A stretch of 64,000 nt of DNA from the NCBI GenBank assembly GCA_963855995.1, contig OY979716.1, positions 55,229,725 through 55,293,724 on the forward strand, written 5' to 3'. The DNA is from Muricea muricata (Eukaryota; Cnidaria; Anthozoa; Malacalcyonacea; Plexauridae). The notes beneath the pieces were generated by a model. That model saw only the letters and a program-made list of their open reading frames with translations. It was not told the DNA's origin and searched no databases. The stretch's first letter is position 1. Every line of letters begins with the position of its first letter. Made by a program: the position numbers and the translations under genes. This document shows positions 46,636 through 56,351 of the stretch, piece by piece.

Positions 46636-47905
46636 GTTTGTATCCGACGGTAAATTTTTTCAAAACGTATCCTGTTGAGCATCCAACAAAAATTTATAAC
46701 CCGAAACAATACGATCCAAAATGGTTTGGATTCGTCCAAGCTAAAATAGAACCACCGCGTGGATTATATCATCCGGTGCTTCCTGTTCGGCAATCGGGGA
46801 AACTGTTGTTCCCATTGTGCCGTACGTGTGCTGCAATACAACAGCAAACAAAATGTGAACATTCTTCAGACGAACGTACGTTTACAGGAACGTGGTGTAC
46901 GAATGAAATAGCGCTTGCTTTGGGAAAAGGGTACAGGATTATAGAAATTTACGAAGTATGGCATTTTTCAAAGACTACAGATACGTTATTTAAAGGGTAC
47001 GTTCGTGATTTCATGAAAATTAAAATGGAATCTTCGGAACCACCAAAAGAAGATATAGGTGTTTTTAAGAAAAAAGTTCAAGACCATTTAGGTATTGAAT
47101 TAGGTGATATTAAATATAACGCTGGAATGCGTGCTATTGCTAAATTATGTTTAAATAGTTTATGGGGTAAATTTGGCCAACGCGTTAATCAAACGCAAAC
47201 GGAATACGTAACGGAACCGAAAGATTTTTACAAAATTCTTTTAAACGACACGAACGAAGATATTAACATACAGTTTCTTACGAAAGATATGGTCCAAATG
47301 CAATATAATCTTAAAAACCAATTCGTTGACAATTAAAACAATACAAATATTTTCGTAGCAGCATTTACGACTTCGCATGCTCGTGAAATGTTATACGGTG
47401 TATTAGATAAGCTTGGCGATCAAGTATTAGGGTACGATACGGATTCGTGTTGGTTTGTTGAACGGTCTGGTGGGAATACGGTACCGACAGGGGATAGTTT
47501 AGGTGAATTAACGGACGAACTCAAAGGTAATCATATTGTGAAATGGGTTGGTACCGGTCCAAAATCGTATTCGTACGAAACAAATGACGGAGATGTTAAA
47601 TGTAAGGTGAAAGGGTTCACGTTAAATTATATCAACGGTTTAAAAATTAATGGTGGCGTTATGGGTGAAATTATACACGATCCAAATAAAACGGTTGTTA
47701 TTGCCAAGAAAAATGCAATTACGCGTGATGCCAAAACAAAGACGATCGTGAACCAAGATCAAACAAACACATTTTCATTAGGGTACGATAAACGCGTTGT
47801 ACAAAATGATTTCGACACGCTACCGTACGGGTTTTAAAAAAAATAACTTTAAATAAATAAAAAAATGGAAGCTTCTTTTTTTTTTATTCTTTGAAGAATA
47901 AAAAA

Positions 47906-48382
47906 ATGGTAATTGCGAGACACCGTGCGGATTTATTTAAAAATGTGTATAAAGAATTTAGTAATAATTGTTTGTGGGTTGGCCTCGGTAGAGATTATAG
48001 AGAATCTAAATATTTTAAAGAAGCTGTCTTATATTTAATATTTAACTTATGCAAATTAAATTCTACAAATATGCTCGGTAATATCATCCACGAATTTTTA
48101 AAAACATCTTTTTTCAAAGAACCCGAACATCGTCGTGGTATATACAAACAAATTCGTTATAAAATTCTTCCCGTTCTCTGGCGCGATCACCGAGCTATCG
48201 AAAGGAAAAGGCAGAAAAAATTAACGTTTCTTGCCAACGAATTAGGTAACACAGGCCGACACGTCGAAGGACATATCATACGTACAATCGTCAAACCGTA
48301 CATTCGTGACTTAAATAGGAAATGGTCGAAAATGACGGCATTGGAAAAGTTAAAAACGGTACCACCGTTGCTTACACGTTAA
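47906..48382 (+). CDS. Polinton protein of unknown function, 158 aa
   Basis: Start taken at the ATG at 47906 directly after GAATAAAAAA; an earlier in-frame TTG is less likely. The product is basic and helical, with FKNVYKEFSNNCLWVGLGRD and a C-terminal half rich in R and K (RRGIYKQIRYKILPVLWRD). No catalytic motif, no membrane segment. It lies just after pPolB on the same strand and converges on the small gene at 48397. Possibly a nucleic-acid-binding or accessory virion protein; not recognised. Confidence 0.6.
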   Translation: MVIARHRADLFKNVYKEFSNNCLWVGLGRDYRESKYFKEAVLYLIFNLCKLNSTNMLGNIIHEFLKTSFFKEPEHRRGIYKQIRYKILPVLWRDHRAIERKRQKKLTFLANELGNTGRHVEGHIIRTIVKPYIRDLNRKWSKMTALEKLKTVPPLLTR

Positions 48383-48396
48383 TTTGTTTAAAATTT

Positions 48397-48588
48397 TTAA
48401 TCTTCTTCTTCTTCTTCTGTGTTACCCATTTTCACATATTCGGGCAGGTACCTTCCGTCCCCGTAATAATCTTCTATCATTCGTTCAAATAAGCCTAGTG
48501 TAAAAAATAAACCCGATATCTTATAACACTTGGAGCCTAACGCTAAAATTACGGCTGCTGATATCGCTATTTCTGACTTTCTAAACAT
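48397..48588 (-). CDS. small membrane protein, 63 aa
   Basis: MFRKSEIAISAAVILALGSK then KISGLFFTLGLFERMI: one clear hydrophobic segment near the N-terminus, a second weaker one, and an acidic tail (NTEEEEED). Converges on the upstream plus gene with 14 bp between stops, and diverges from the 48700 gene across a stem-loop. Small one-pass proteins are common in Polintons. Could be a chance frame, but the position between genes favours it. Confidence 0.5.
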   Translation of the reverse strand: MFRKSEIAISAAVILALGSKCYKISGLFFTLGLFERMIEDYYGDGRYLPEYVKMGNTEEEEED

Positions 48589-48624
48589 TTTATTATATAG
48601 TATTTTTTACAAAAAAAATACGGG

Positions 48625-48687
48625 GTACTTTGTAAAGAACTTGACAAAGTACCTTTGTAAGTGCTAGTCAAGTTCTTTGCAAAGTAC
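48625..48687. promoter_or_regulatory. stem-loop between divergent Polinton genes
   Basis: GTACTTTGTAAAGAACTTGAC pairs, with one mismatch, with the inverse ending CTTTGCAAAGTAC. 21 bp arms, 21 bp loop, 12 bp before the ATG at 48700. Confidence 0.6.
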
Positions 48688-48699
48688 TTTAAATAAATA

Positions 48700-49032
48700 A
48701 TGTCAGAAGAACCTAAATTAGCTGCGGTTGAAAAAGTGGAGATTCCTGAACAAAACGTAAAAAATCCTGGCCGGGTAGCAGCCGGGAAACGTTTAGCAGA
48801 AATTTCCAAAGAAGCCAAAGCACGGAAAGCGGCAGAACATAAAAAAGCCGAATCAGAATGTATTGAAAACTCAAACCTCCTATATGTATCCGTAGGTGTG
48901 CTCGGTGTAGTCGGTCTTGGGTACGGGGTTTATAATTTTCTTTGTAAAAAAGAAGAGCCGCAACAACAACAACAACAAGAACAACAACAACAACAACAAG
49001 AGAAAAAAGTAATTTCGACGACTTGTAAATAA
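48700..49032 (+). CDS. single-pass membrane protein with Q-rich tail, 110 aa
   Basis: A charged N-terminal half with an alanine/lysine-rich helix (AEISKEAKARKAAEHKKAES), one membrane segment LLYVSVGVLGVVGLGYGVYN, then a short tail with two glutamine runs made from CAA repeats. Preceded directly by TAAATAAATA. First of three close plus-strand genes for membrane proteins (48700, 49040, 49276). Not recognised; likely a structural or membrane-modifying Polinton protein. Confidence 0.7.
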   Translation: MSEEPKLAAVEKVEIPEQNVKNPGRVAAGKRLAEISKEAKARKAAEHKKAESECIENSNLLYVSVGVLGVVGLGYGVYNFLCKKEEPQQQQQQEQQQQQQEKKVISTTCK

Positions 49033-49039
49033 ATAAGTA

Positions 49040-49276
49040 ATGTCTTTAACAAAAGAAGAAGTGTTAAATGGGCTCTACAATGCTGGATTAATCACGTTGG
49101 GTGCAGCTGGAGTATCGTTGGCAAGCAGTAAATTGTTAAAAGAAAATCTTGGCGTAACACGAACGATGCAAAATTTGGTGAAGATGGCAGTCGCCGTTGT
49201 TGGTGGGTCGTTGCTCGTAAAATTTGCACAGAAAAAAGATTGGGTTCCATCCGAACCGTTTAAGAAAGGTCAATAG
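49040..49276 (+). CDS. small hydrophobic protein, 78 aa
   Basis: Two hydrophobic segments: GLITLGAAGVSLASSKLL and KMAVAVVGGSLLVKFA, separated by a short polar part. Start follows AAATAAATAAGTA, seven bases after the previous stop. Its TAG stop (49274-49276) lies exactly at the expected start of the next gene. Similar in build to small membrane proteins of Polinton virions; no function known. Confidence 0.7.
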   Translation: MSLTKEEVLNGLYNAGLITLGAAGVSLASSKLLKENLGVTRTMQNLVKMAVAVVGGSLLVKFAQKKDWVPSEPFKKGQ

Positions 49277-49689
49277 ATAAAATAATAGCAAGCGTTGTAG
49301 CAGGTGGGTTATTTAATGCCGTTGCCTTTGCAGGTGCCGGTTACGTTTTTCACAAATTAGACAAGAAAGGTTACGAAGATGAAATGAAAAGACATAATTT
49401 GGCCATGGAACAATTAACGACTGCAAAAGAAAAATGGTATGAAAAAACTGTCGAAAAAAAGAACAAAGTTGCATTATTACATCAACAATTACTCGATGCT
49501 AACAAAGATTTAGATGCGACGAACGATGCGTTGCACAAGTTACGCACAGCGATGGATGAAGATATTGGACCGGAACCTACGATAAACGATTATTACGAAC
49601 CGTCCGACGAGATGAAAACGTATACGAACGTCGTCGTTGGCGTTACGGGGTCAGTAGCCGGGGTTTTAGCAACCAAACTGTTGTTTTAA
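49276..49689 (+). CDS. coiled-coil protein with two end membrane segments; start codon unclear
   Basis: The open frame from 49276 reads DKIIASVVAGGLFNAVAFAG (membrane segment), a charged coiled coil (LTTAKEKWYEKTVEKKNKVA and onward, about 65 residues), then VVVGVTGSVAGVLATKLLF (second membrane segment) at the C-terminus. The first in-frame ATG (49384) would drop the first membrane segment. The codon just before 49276 is ATA, so the natural start may have been lost. Ends 31 bp from the convergent 49721 gene. Confidence 0.65.
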   Translation, partial: DKIIASVVAGGLFNAVAFAGAGYVFHKLDKKGYEDEMKRHNLAMEQLTTAKEKWYEKTVEKKNKVALLHQQLLDANKDLDATNDALHKLRTAMDEDIGPEPTINDYYEPSDEMKTYTNVVVGVTGSVAGVLATKLLF

Positions 49690-49694
49690 ATGAG

Positions 49695-49720
49695 TTTCAT
49701 AACCTATATAGGTTATGAAA
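49695..49720. terminator. 26 bp perfect palindrome between convergent genes
   Basis: TTTCATAACCTAT/ATAGGTTATGAAA, placed 5 bp after one stop and directly at the other stop. Likely shared transcript-end signal. Confidence 0.65.
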
Positions 49721-51175
49721 TTACAAAACAAATTTCGTGACTAAAAACCCTATTCCAATCGTACTGCCTAAAAGGTAAGGAAGATGATTCCCCGAGTTTG
49801 GTTTTACCGTAGGCATTGGTGTTTGTGGTTTTGTCGTTGTAGTTGGTGGTTTTACCGTAGGCGTTGGTGGTATAGGTGGTTTTTTCGTCACCTTAGGTGC
49901 TACGTAATTGACTTTTGTATTTACGCCAAATTTCATGGCGTTCGTAGCGATTGTTAAAACGTTGTTGTACCCTTCGACTTTGTTTTTTAAAATGATCATG
50001 TTGGATGGGATTAAAATAATACCTGGTGTAATAGCCATGTTTAAAACGACGTTTGTATCTTGAATGGCTTTTCGCATATCCGAAATGGCTTTTGACGGAT
50101 TATCTTGCGCTACCGTATCTTGAACGAGCCCATGGAATATTTGTTGCGTTTGTAATGATTTTGCACCTTTCCCAACAATAGGCCAACGCGTTTGTGCTTG
50201 TGCACCTAACACGCAATACACGTACGATTCGATAGCCGATTGTACTAAGGTTTGTCCTGTTTTTGTAAGACCGTCTCTATCATCTTTAATGAGTTTCATC
50301 CAATCGTTATCGCTATCGTTGACAACTTTTGAAACTTCTTCGTATTCGATTCCAAGCACACCAGTATTATTAGCCGACATCCTGTACCTATAATTCCTAA
50401 TGTTATGTTTGTTCGCATGACGCGAATACCAATAATTTATTTCGGCACGCGTTCGTTCAAATTTATGAACCCATATACGTTTGTGTGGAATATTTTGTTG
50501 AATACCTCTTTGAATGTCTTGCGTAATATACGGCGACATTTTTTCTGGCGTTCCCGTAAACCGTTTCCTATGATAATAGATGCAATACCGTGCAATACTC
50601 GTAACAACGTTATTGTCATTGCTCGTTAATTGTTTTCTACTAATCGCACCAACGTGGGAAATAATATAAGCCGCTAATAACGATGCAAAATACGGATCGT
50701 CTTTGTCCACGGCAGCCTTTGTAATATCGTTGTTAGTTCCTTTCCATGATGTAGACAACGCATCAAAATTACTCGTGAACCCGGAATTTGAATTAACGTA
50801 AATAGTGAATTTCCTATAATTATACGGCAACGACGACGACGATAAGGCAAACGGTTGCACCGTCCCGCTCGTGTCCCATATTCTCGGTAACCAATGTAAT
50901 TCTCCCGAATAAAATTTTTTAAAATCATCGGTCGTAATGTCTAAAAATTGTCCGTCGCGAACTTTAAACGATACGCTCGTTCCGGTGACGTCGCCGGTTT
51001 TTGATAAGATGACATTAAACTTGAATCTATCCAAATGAGCGTTCGGATATTGTTGAATGAATTGACGTTCCATACGTTTTTTTGTATTTTTTAAATTTCG
51101 TAACGCTTTGTTGTAATTCGATCCGTAATATTGTCTGTACGACGTTTCGTATTTTTTAAAATCTTCTTCCGACAT
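49721..51175 (-). CDS. Polinton virion-type protein with C-terminal membrane anchor, 484 aa
   Basis: A large polar domain (residues 1-420) begins EEDFKKYETSYRQYYGSNYN and contains FKFNVILSKTGDVTGTSVSF and LPYNYRKFTIYVNSNSGF. A proline/threonine-rich linker follows (PPIPPTPTVKPPTTTTKPQ, about 425-455), then the membrane segment LLGSTIGIGFLVTKFVL at the end. Intact. Start follows CAATAAAAA. The integrase gene lies 3 bp upstream on the same strand. Build suggests a membrane-anchored surface or minor virion protein; no homology recognised with confidence. Confidence 0.7.
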   Translation of the reverse strand: MSEEDFKKYETSYRQYYGSNYNKALRNLKNTKKRMERQFIQQYPNAHLDRFKFNVILSKTGDVTGTSVSFKVRDGQFLDITTDDFKKFYSGELHWLPRIWDTSGTVQPFALSSSSLPYNYRKFTIYVNSNSGFTSNFDALSTSWKGTNNDITKAAVDKDDPYFASLLAAYIISHVGAISRKQLTSNDNNVVTSIARYCIYYHRKRFTGTPEKMSPYITQDIQRGIQQNIPHKRIWVHKFERTRAEINYWYSRHANKHNIRNYRYRMSANNTGVLGIEYEEVSKVVNDSDNDWMKLIKDDRDGLTKTGQTLVQSAIESYVYCVLGAQAQTRWPIVGKGAKSLQTQQIFHGLVQDTVAQDNPSKAISDMRKAIQDTNVVLNMAITPGIILIPSNMIILKNKVEGYNNVLTIATNAMKFGVNTKVNYVAPKVTKKPPIPPTPTVKPPTTTTKPQTPMPTVKPNSGNHLPYLLGSTIGIGFLVTKFVL

Positions 51176-51178
51176 TTT

Positions 51179-52246
51179 TTATTGAATATCCTTTATATCT
51201 TTAACCGGAACCCACGACTGGCTATCGTACCCTAACCATTTAACTAACGCCATCCCGTTCTTTTTACGAAGTATTTTTTCTATCTTGTACGTATCGTCTT
51301 TTTTGTTGATGAGGGACAATTCTTGTTCGTAAAACTTTCCGATAGTCGGTTCACCTTCGTGGTCTTCTATTTCGTAAACGGTAGGGTCTCCTCGAAGTAC
51401 TTTGGACACTTTAAAAATTTCTTCGGTAAAATTGGCTTCGTACCCTTTTGCAAAAATACTTTTGTATTTACTAACCCTAACCGTATCTCCGACCTTGAAT
51501 TTAGGTGGTTGTAAACCTTCCAAAACATGCCCGTATAACGTAACCCATACCATATTTTCATTCGTTTTGTTCACGTCTTTTGGTTTCATATGAATACTGC
51601 TGTGTTTGGTGTTGTTATAATTTTTGGTAAGGTCGTCTAAAACATCGACCCAATTACCTGAACCTTTACTGTAAAAATATTTTTCCATCTTTGTTTTCAA
51701 TGTCCGATTAAACCTTTCGACGATAGCCGCTTTCTTATCGGATTGTGTGGAAAAGTAATGAACGTTATGACTTTTCAGTAATTCCCTAACACCAACGTTA
51801 TAAAATTCTTTCCCTTCGTCAAACTGAGTAACGTTAGGGTATTTTCCAAACCTTGTTTTAAAGGTACCTAATAGTTGGTCGACGGCTTTAGTCATGTTTT
51901 TTGTATCTTTCCTGTAGACGGGGACCGTAAAAGCATATCGACTAAGGATTTCTATAGATGTTAATATCCAACGGTACCCTTTGTTTTTACTTGCGTATTT
52001 TCCCATATCGACGAGATCCATTTGTATTTGGTCGGCAAGGCCTTTTACAAACGTTTTCATGAATTTATGTTTCCGAATGACAGGTTTGAATCTCGTATAG
52101 GTATCTTGTGTTTCCAACCATTCTTTAACAAGTCGTCTACTAACTTTTACTCCATCGGCTTTTGCTTTTTGGTATAATTTTTCGGCAGATTGATAACCTT
52201 TAGAAGGATCATACTAAATGTCCCTTAATTCCTGTTCGTTGATCAT
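51179..52246 (-). pseudogene. Polinton integrase with C-terminal chromodomain; early stop
   Basis: rve core with all catalytic residues: QIQMDLVDMGKY (D), NVTQFDEGKEFYNVG (D), AAIVERFNRTLKTKM (E). An SH3-like part (KVGDTVRVSKY) follows, and the C-terminus YKIEKILRKKNGMALVKWLG is a chromodomain. The natural start appears to be the ATG at 52244-52246 (after GAATAAAAA), but codon 11 is TAG (52214-52216). Translation could restart only at 52117 or lower, losing part of the N-terminal domain (SAEKLYQKAKADGVKVSRRL). The enzyme inserts element DNA into the genome. Confidence 0.92.
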
Positions 52247-52248
52247 TT

Positions 52249-52919
52249 TTATTCGATATATAATTCGAACATGACAGTTAATCCAACACCGTAACCGATA
52301 TTCGTATCCACGTCGAATTGGAACGTGCTGTGGTCGCCGTTTAAAACAGAAACCGACGTGTGAATATTATCGTACGATGTTACGGATTCGTTTAAACTTT
52401 GTTCGGTCGTGATGGGAATACGTGCAAAAACTCGACTCGGATTACCGTACGTATCGAAATTCCTATCGGTATTTACGCAATTACACCCGATCGTTACGTA
52501 CCGTAATCCGCGGTTAATATCGACGACAAACGGCGACTTCGTTTTAGTATTTTTAGGAATGATTGCGTTTTCTGGGAATCCAAGCAACGGCCCAAAATGG
52601 TACAAGTTTAACTTTTTTACGACATAATACTGCACCTATTATCGTGTTTGTGTCGTTCTAACGTAATACCTGACTCGGCTAAACGATCGGCAATCATATT
52701 AAACGTCCAGTACCCTTCTTCAAAGGCAACACCCGTTGCAGGATGGTCTGGGACCGTTATAAATTTTATAAGATTATTATCGTTTGCTACAATGTTCTTA
52801 TACTTCCATAACACGCTAATGTTTTTAACGTTTATTTTTTCCCCGTATTTTGTCGTAATGCATCGTTGAAGGAAAATATCGTGTTTGCCCGTATCGAGCA
52901 ATAACATGAGTTTGTCCAT
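52249..52919 (-). pseudogene. beta-rich Polinton protein (candidate minor capsid), frameshifted
   Basis: Two frames, 52919-52617 and 52635-52249, form one protein of about 225 residues with a shift near 52630. Features: MDKLMLLLDTGKHD start, FEEGYWTFNMIADRLAESGI, FGPLLGFPENAIIPKN, FVVDINRGLRYVTIGC and PITTEQSLNESVTSYDN. Alternating polar and hydrophobic strands and the size suggest a single jelly-roll minor capsid or penton-type protein, but this rests on build and neighbours, not on a motif. Diverges from the 52939 gene across 19 bp. Confidence 0.5.
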
Positions 52920-52938
52920 ATTTTATTTTAAATAAAAA

Positions 52939-54135
52939 ATGGACGAAGGCATTGAATTAGATAATCTCGGTGAAGACCAACCCGTAGAACCTGAAGAAGG
53001 GGAAGAAGAAACAAATATGGATTGGCGTGATGAAAGTATTATTGAGTTCAATCCAGAAATACGTCAAGGTTTAGAAGAAGAAAAACAAGCCGATCGTGAA
53101 TTAGGGAAAATTCAAGGCATTAGGAACCGTGCGTACACGGAAGATAAAAAAAACCTTCTTAAGGGATTAGATATTTCCCTTAACAAAGGGGACGGTCCAT
53201 TTGCAAAAAGTATTTTTGAAAAACTAAAAATTACTGTGAACAGGAAAGGGAAGGTAAATGGTGCAGAATTTGATAACGTTCGGATTATTGTTCAAAAAGG
53301 AAAAAAACTCGTGTACACGGAAGATGTAAAAAAATTAGCAAAAGTGACTGAATTTAAAGAACTTGTTGAAAAAGCCGAATTGGAACATCATAAAACACCT
53401 GCCGCGTTGATTGAAAAAACGTTACCAGACATACCCGTAAATACGGAACTCGAACGATCTGTTTTACGGGACAGTATTGAAAATTTAGAACATTATATCG
53501 ACGAACAGGTTGCAGGAATAGAAGCCAAAGCCAAGACCGCGACGATCAGTGATCAAACAATACGCGAATTCGGCGGTATTATAGAAATAGCCGATCATAA
53601 TTTAGATAACGGGGCTTTAAAAACACAAGAAAATAAATTTCGTAAACTTTCTAGAGATGAACCGAAACTATTAGAGAAAAATTTATACAAGGCAATGGCC
53701 GAAACGTGCGTATTAAAAGCTGACGAAATTCGACGGAACGAACGACCTGAAAGTTTGGCCGTTCAATCCATGATCGAAGGAGAAGCTCAACAAAACGATC
53801 TAACGCGTTTTGAACGATTTAAACAATGGGCCAAAAAAAACCTCGGAAATATTTCTCTCGCTGCCATAACGGTTGCGGGTATTATAACCACCATCGTGAT
53901 GGGTGCACGAACTGCAATTAAAAAAGGAGCACAAGCCACAAGCAAATTTGCAAGGGCATTAGCAAAAGTAGGTGAAAAAGTAGCACCGATCATTGGTAAC
54001 CTCTTGGGTTTAGTCGCTAGACTTTTAACGTAAAGCGCGGGTGCCGTTGGTTTTTTAGCAAAAAATTTATGGTTGCTTGCTGTCGCTATTGCTTATTTCC
54101 TTTACGAAAAATACGAGAAAAAAAAAAGTTACTAA
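52939..54135 (+). pseudogene. Polinton membrane protein, in-frame stop before last segment
   Basis: 364 codons to a TAA at 54031-54033, then 33 more codons in the same frame to 54135. Acidic N-terminus, charged helical middle (NLYKAMAETCVLKADEIRRN), a membrane segment LAAITVAGIITTIVMGA, an amphipathic stretch KVGEKVAPIIGNLLGLVARL, and after the stop a further membrane segment NLWLLAVAIAYFLYEKY. It precedes the capsid gene by 10 bp. The family recurs in cnidarian Polintons (from memory); role unknown. Confidence 0.7.
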
Positions 54136-54145
54136 ATAAAACAGT

Positions 54146-55396
54146 ATGAATAGGGGCGAACAATTAAATGCAGGTTATAAGAAAACATCAACACTCGAAA
54201 AAGATTTACGTAGAAAAAGATGTTCCATTGAAGCGTCGTTATTGAAAACAGAAGCAACTCCCGAAGATATTTACTCGGTAAGTATTCCTGCATTGAATGC
54301 AAACGAATGTATCGTACCGAATACCTTAGCATTATCGTTTAAATTTAACAACAGCAACACGAAGTCGTGGTTTTTAAACAATTTAGGCCGGTTGCTTGTC
54401 GACCGGCTAAGTATTAAAGTACAAGGGGTCGAAGTTTACCAGAATACGGGCGAAAGCATATTGGAAGTTTACAAAGACTTATGGCGGCCCGACGACGATC
54501 GTACAAATCGGCAAGATTTTGGAATTGCCTCTGAAAATGTCCGGAAACTTATTTCTAAAGATGACAGCGCTGACAAATCAGCAAAATCAGACGGTGCATT
54601 AGACACAGCGATTGCAGGTATGTGCGATCGTATGAAAATCCCGCTTGGTAAAATTCTATGCGATAACGGTCCGTACGCACCGTACGGTATGTGCGACTTT
54701 GTCTACGACATCACGTTACCAAGATCGGAAAAAATTATGAAAGCTCAAACGAACAAAGGAACCGGAAAGTATAAACTTACAGATTTGCAATTAGAATACG
54801 ACGTGATTAAAAGTGAAGGACTTGCAAACAGCGTTAGAGGAACGTACAATACCGGCCGTTCGTTCCCGTACAATTATTCCACGCTCTTGAAGACGTTACC
54901 GTGGGCCAAAGGAAATACGCGCGAAGTCATTGATATTAATATCCCGAGAAAAAGTATGAAAGCCGTCGTGTTGTTATTCACGGAAAAAGGTGCAGGCGAT
55001 AGCGAACATTTCCCGTTCCCAAATTTAACACAAGTCGACGTAACCGTCGAAGGAAACCCAAACGATATTTACAGCCGTGGTCTTGCAAAACGTAATATGT
55101 ACAAAGAAGCCGTCCGATTCTTCGGTAATGACGACTGCGAAAAATATTTAGGAACAGAGTGTATATCGCGACGAAAATATTATACCGACAAGTTTGCATG
55201 CGTTATAGATTTCAGGACCGTGGACGATGATACAGTAAGCGGTAGCGGTCGAAAACTTATTGGAACGCAGGCTGGAATACTTTTGGAAATAGAAAAAGAA
55301 GCAACAACATCAGATATGTCCTGCCACGTTTTCGTTATTGCCGACAGTACGATTGACATTAGCGGAACACAACTTAACGGAACCGCTAATTACTAA
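54146..55396 (+). CDS. probable Polinton major capsid protein, 416 aa
   Basis: An intact frame with long beta-rich stretches: YSVSIPALNANECIVPNTLA, SWFLNNLGRLLVDRLSIKVQ, GVEVYQNTGESI, MCDFVYDITLP, LTDLQLEYDVI, REVIDINIPRKSMKAVVLLF and a C-terminal VIDFRTVDDDTVSGSGRKL. Length, absence of membrane segments or enzymes, and position directly before the packaging ATPase fit the double jelly-roll capsid protein. Assignment is by build and context. Start follows CTAAATAAAACAGT. Confidence 0.65.
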   Translation: MNRGEQLNAGYKKTSTLEKDLRRKRCSIEASLLKTEATPEDIYSVSIPALNANECIVPNTLALSFKFNNSNTKSWFLNNLGRLLVDRLSIKVQGVEVYQNTGESILEVYKDLWRPDDDRTNRQDFGIASENVRKLISKDDSADKSAKSDGALDTAIAGMCDRMKIPLGKILCDNGPYAPYGMCDFVYDITLPRSEKIMKAQTNKGTGKYKLTDLQLEYDVIKSEGLANSVRGTYNTGRSFPYNYSTLLKTLPWAKGNTREVIDINIPRKSMKAVVLLFTEKGAGDSEHFPFPNLTQVDVTVEGNPNDIYSRGLAKRNMYKEAVRFFGNDDCEKYLGTECISRRKYYTDKFACVIDFRTVDDDTVSGSGRKLIGTQAGILLEIEKEATTSDMSCHVFVIADSTIDISGTQLNGTANY

Positions 55397-55398
55397 AT

Positions 55399-55992
55399 AT
55401 GAAGACACCATTTCATATGATTATCGTAGGTATGACTGCGTGTGGAAAAACACATTACCTTTTGGAAATGTTAGAAAAAGAATACAAGAACCATTACGAC
55501 TATATTTTCATCGTATGCCCGACCTTAGAAGATAACAAAACGTATCAACAATGGGAGTATTTACCCGACCCAGACGTCTACGCATTACCCGTTGAACACG
55601 ATAACGTGGAAAATATTCTCCGTGAAATCACACGTTTTGCAAAAAATACCAACAGTCTCATCATCCTCGACGATTGTGCATCAAGCAACGACGTTAAAAA
55701 CAGAACGAGCGAACTCGTAAAATTAGGAATGTCCGGTCGACATGTCGGGTTAAGTACAATCGTCATTACACAACAATTAACGTCTATTGCAAAACCTTAC
55801 AGGTTGCAAATTTCAAAACTCGTGACGTTTTACAATGCATGTAAAGACGACATGAAATATATTTTCAACAATTATCTTAATATCGAAAAAGACGAAGAAA
55901 AAAGAATTATAGACACGTTAAAAAATAACAACTACGCACGATTAGAAATCTTAACGACAAGACCTTACACACACCAAGTCATCATCCCATAA
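55399..55992 (+). CDS. Polinton genome-packaging ATPase (A32/FtsK-HerA type)
   Basis: 197 residues, intact. Walker A GMTACGKTHYLL at residues 9-20, Walker B NSLIILDDCAS near 90, and a polar sensor segment STIVITQQLTS near 120. This is the order in A32-like packaging ATPases of Polintons and related viruses, at usual length. The ATG lies 2 bp after the capsid gene stop, in TACTAAATATG. It would translocate the genome into capsids. Confidence 0.88.
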   Translation: MKTPFHMIIVGMTACGKTHYLLEMLEKEYKNHYDYIFIVCPTLEDNKTYQQWEYLPDPDVYALPVEHDNVENILREITRFAKNTNSLIILDDCASSNDVKNRTSELVKLGMSGRHVGLSTIVITQQLTSIAKPYRLQISKLVTFYNACKDDMKYIFNNYLNIEKDEEKRIIDTLKNNNYARLEILTTRPYTHQVIIP

Positions 55993-56020
55993 TTTCAAAA
56001 CTTTTAAAAGGTTTTGAAAT
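55992..56020. terminator. palindrome after ATPase gene
   Basis: ATTTCAAAAC...GTTTTGAAAT around CTTTTAAAAG, immediately at the ATPase stop codon. Confidence 0.6.
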
Positions 56021-56027
56021 ATAAAAT

Positions 56028-56156
56028 ATGTTAACGCAACGTGAAAAATTCCTCATCGTTCTTACCATGTGTTTAACCTTTACGTTTGCACTCCTTGTGC
56101 TCACGTTCCCAATGACGGCTATTCTTACCGTTTTTTTAATCCTAAAACATTTGTAA
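56028..56156 (+). CDS. 42 aa single-pass membrane peptide
   Basis: MLTQREKFLIVLTMCLTFTF then ALLVLTFPMTAILTVFLILK and HL: nearly all hydrophobic, one long or two short membrane segments. Start follows AAATATAAAAT, 7 bp after the ATPase palindrome; the next gene begins 4 bp after its stop. Tight spacing and the start motif support a real gene in spite of its size. Confidence 0.55.
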   Translation: MLTQREKFLIVLTMCLTFTFALLVLTFPMTAILTVFLILKHL

Positions 56157-56160
56157 TAAA

Positions 56161-56322
56161 ATGGAAGAACAAGCACGAAAATTAACCAAAGTGTTATATG
56201 GTGACAACTACGATCATTCTCAATATGAAAAAATACTTAATTGCCTCCAGAACTTTAAAAAATTTATGGAAAGTCTTTACGCAAACATTATGGGCCTAAG
56301 GGAATTCCATAAACAGGAATAA
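56161..56322 (+). CDS. 53 aa hydrophilic protein
   Basis: MEEQARKLTKVLYGDNYDHS followed by a helical tail LNCLQNFKKFMESLYANIMG. Start follows GTAATAAA. It ends at the palindrome 56321-56350. No motif recognised; probably a small virion or accessory protein if real. Confidence 0.5.
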   Translation: MEEQARKLTKVLYGDNYDHSQYEKILNCLQNFKKFMESLYANIMGLREFHKQE

Positions 56323-56350
56323 ATTCATAACGTTATTACGTTATGAATTT
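56321..56350. terminator. palindrome between convergent genes
   Basis: AAATTCATAACGT and ACGTTATGAATTT, 13 bp arms and 4 bp loop, filling the 29 bp gap between the convergent stops at 56322 and 56352. Confidence 0.65.
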
Positions 56351-56351
56351 C

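Larger units (their letters stand above)
35672..47837 (+). pseudogene. Polinton protein-primed DNA polymerase B, split by three insertions
   Basis: Pieces: 35672-35854 (charged N-terminus), 39839-40049, 43962-46224, 46638-47837. The reading frame resumes correctly after the first two insertions. The third piece has an OTU-like segment (VCLARAIATAHANL and NHYDVITS), zinc-binding YYCHTCKKGYTRRDKHKC, and exonuclease blocks YDFETQQD, FIAHNAKSFDAQF and YCRSDVDILRR. The foldback insertion cuts polymerase motif A; the rest carries motif B KLCLNSLWGKFGQR and motif C GYDTDSCWF. An in-frame TAA (47334-47336) adds to the damage. The enzyme replicates the element by protein priming; this copy cannot. Confidence 0.93.
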
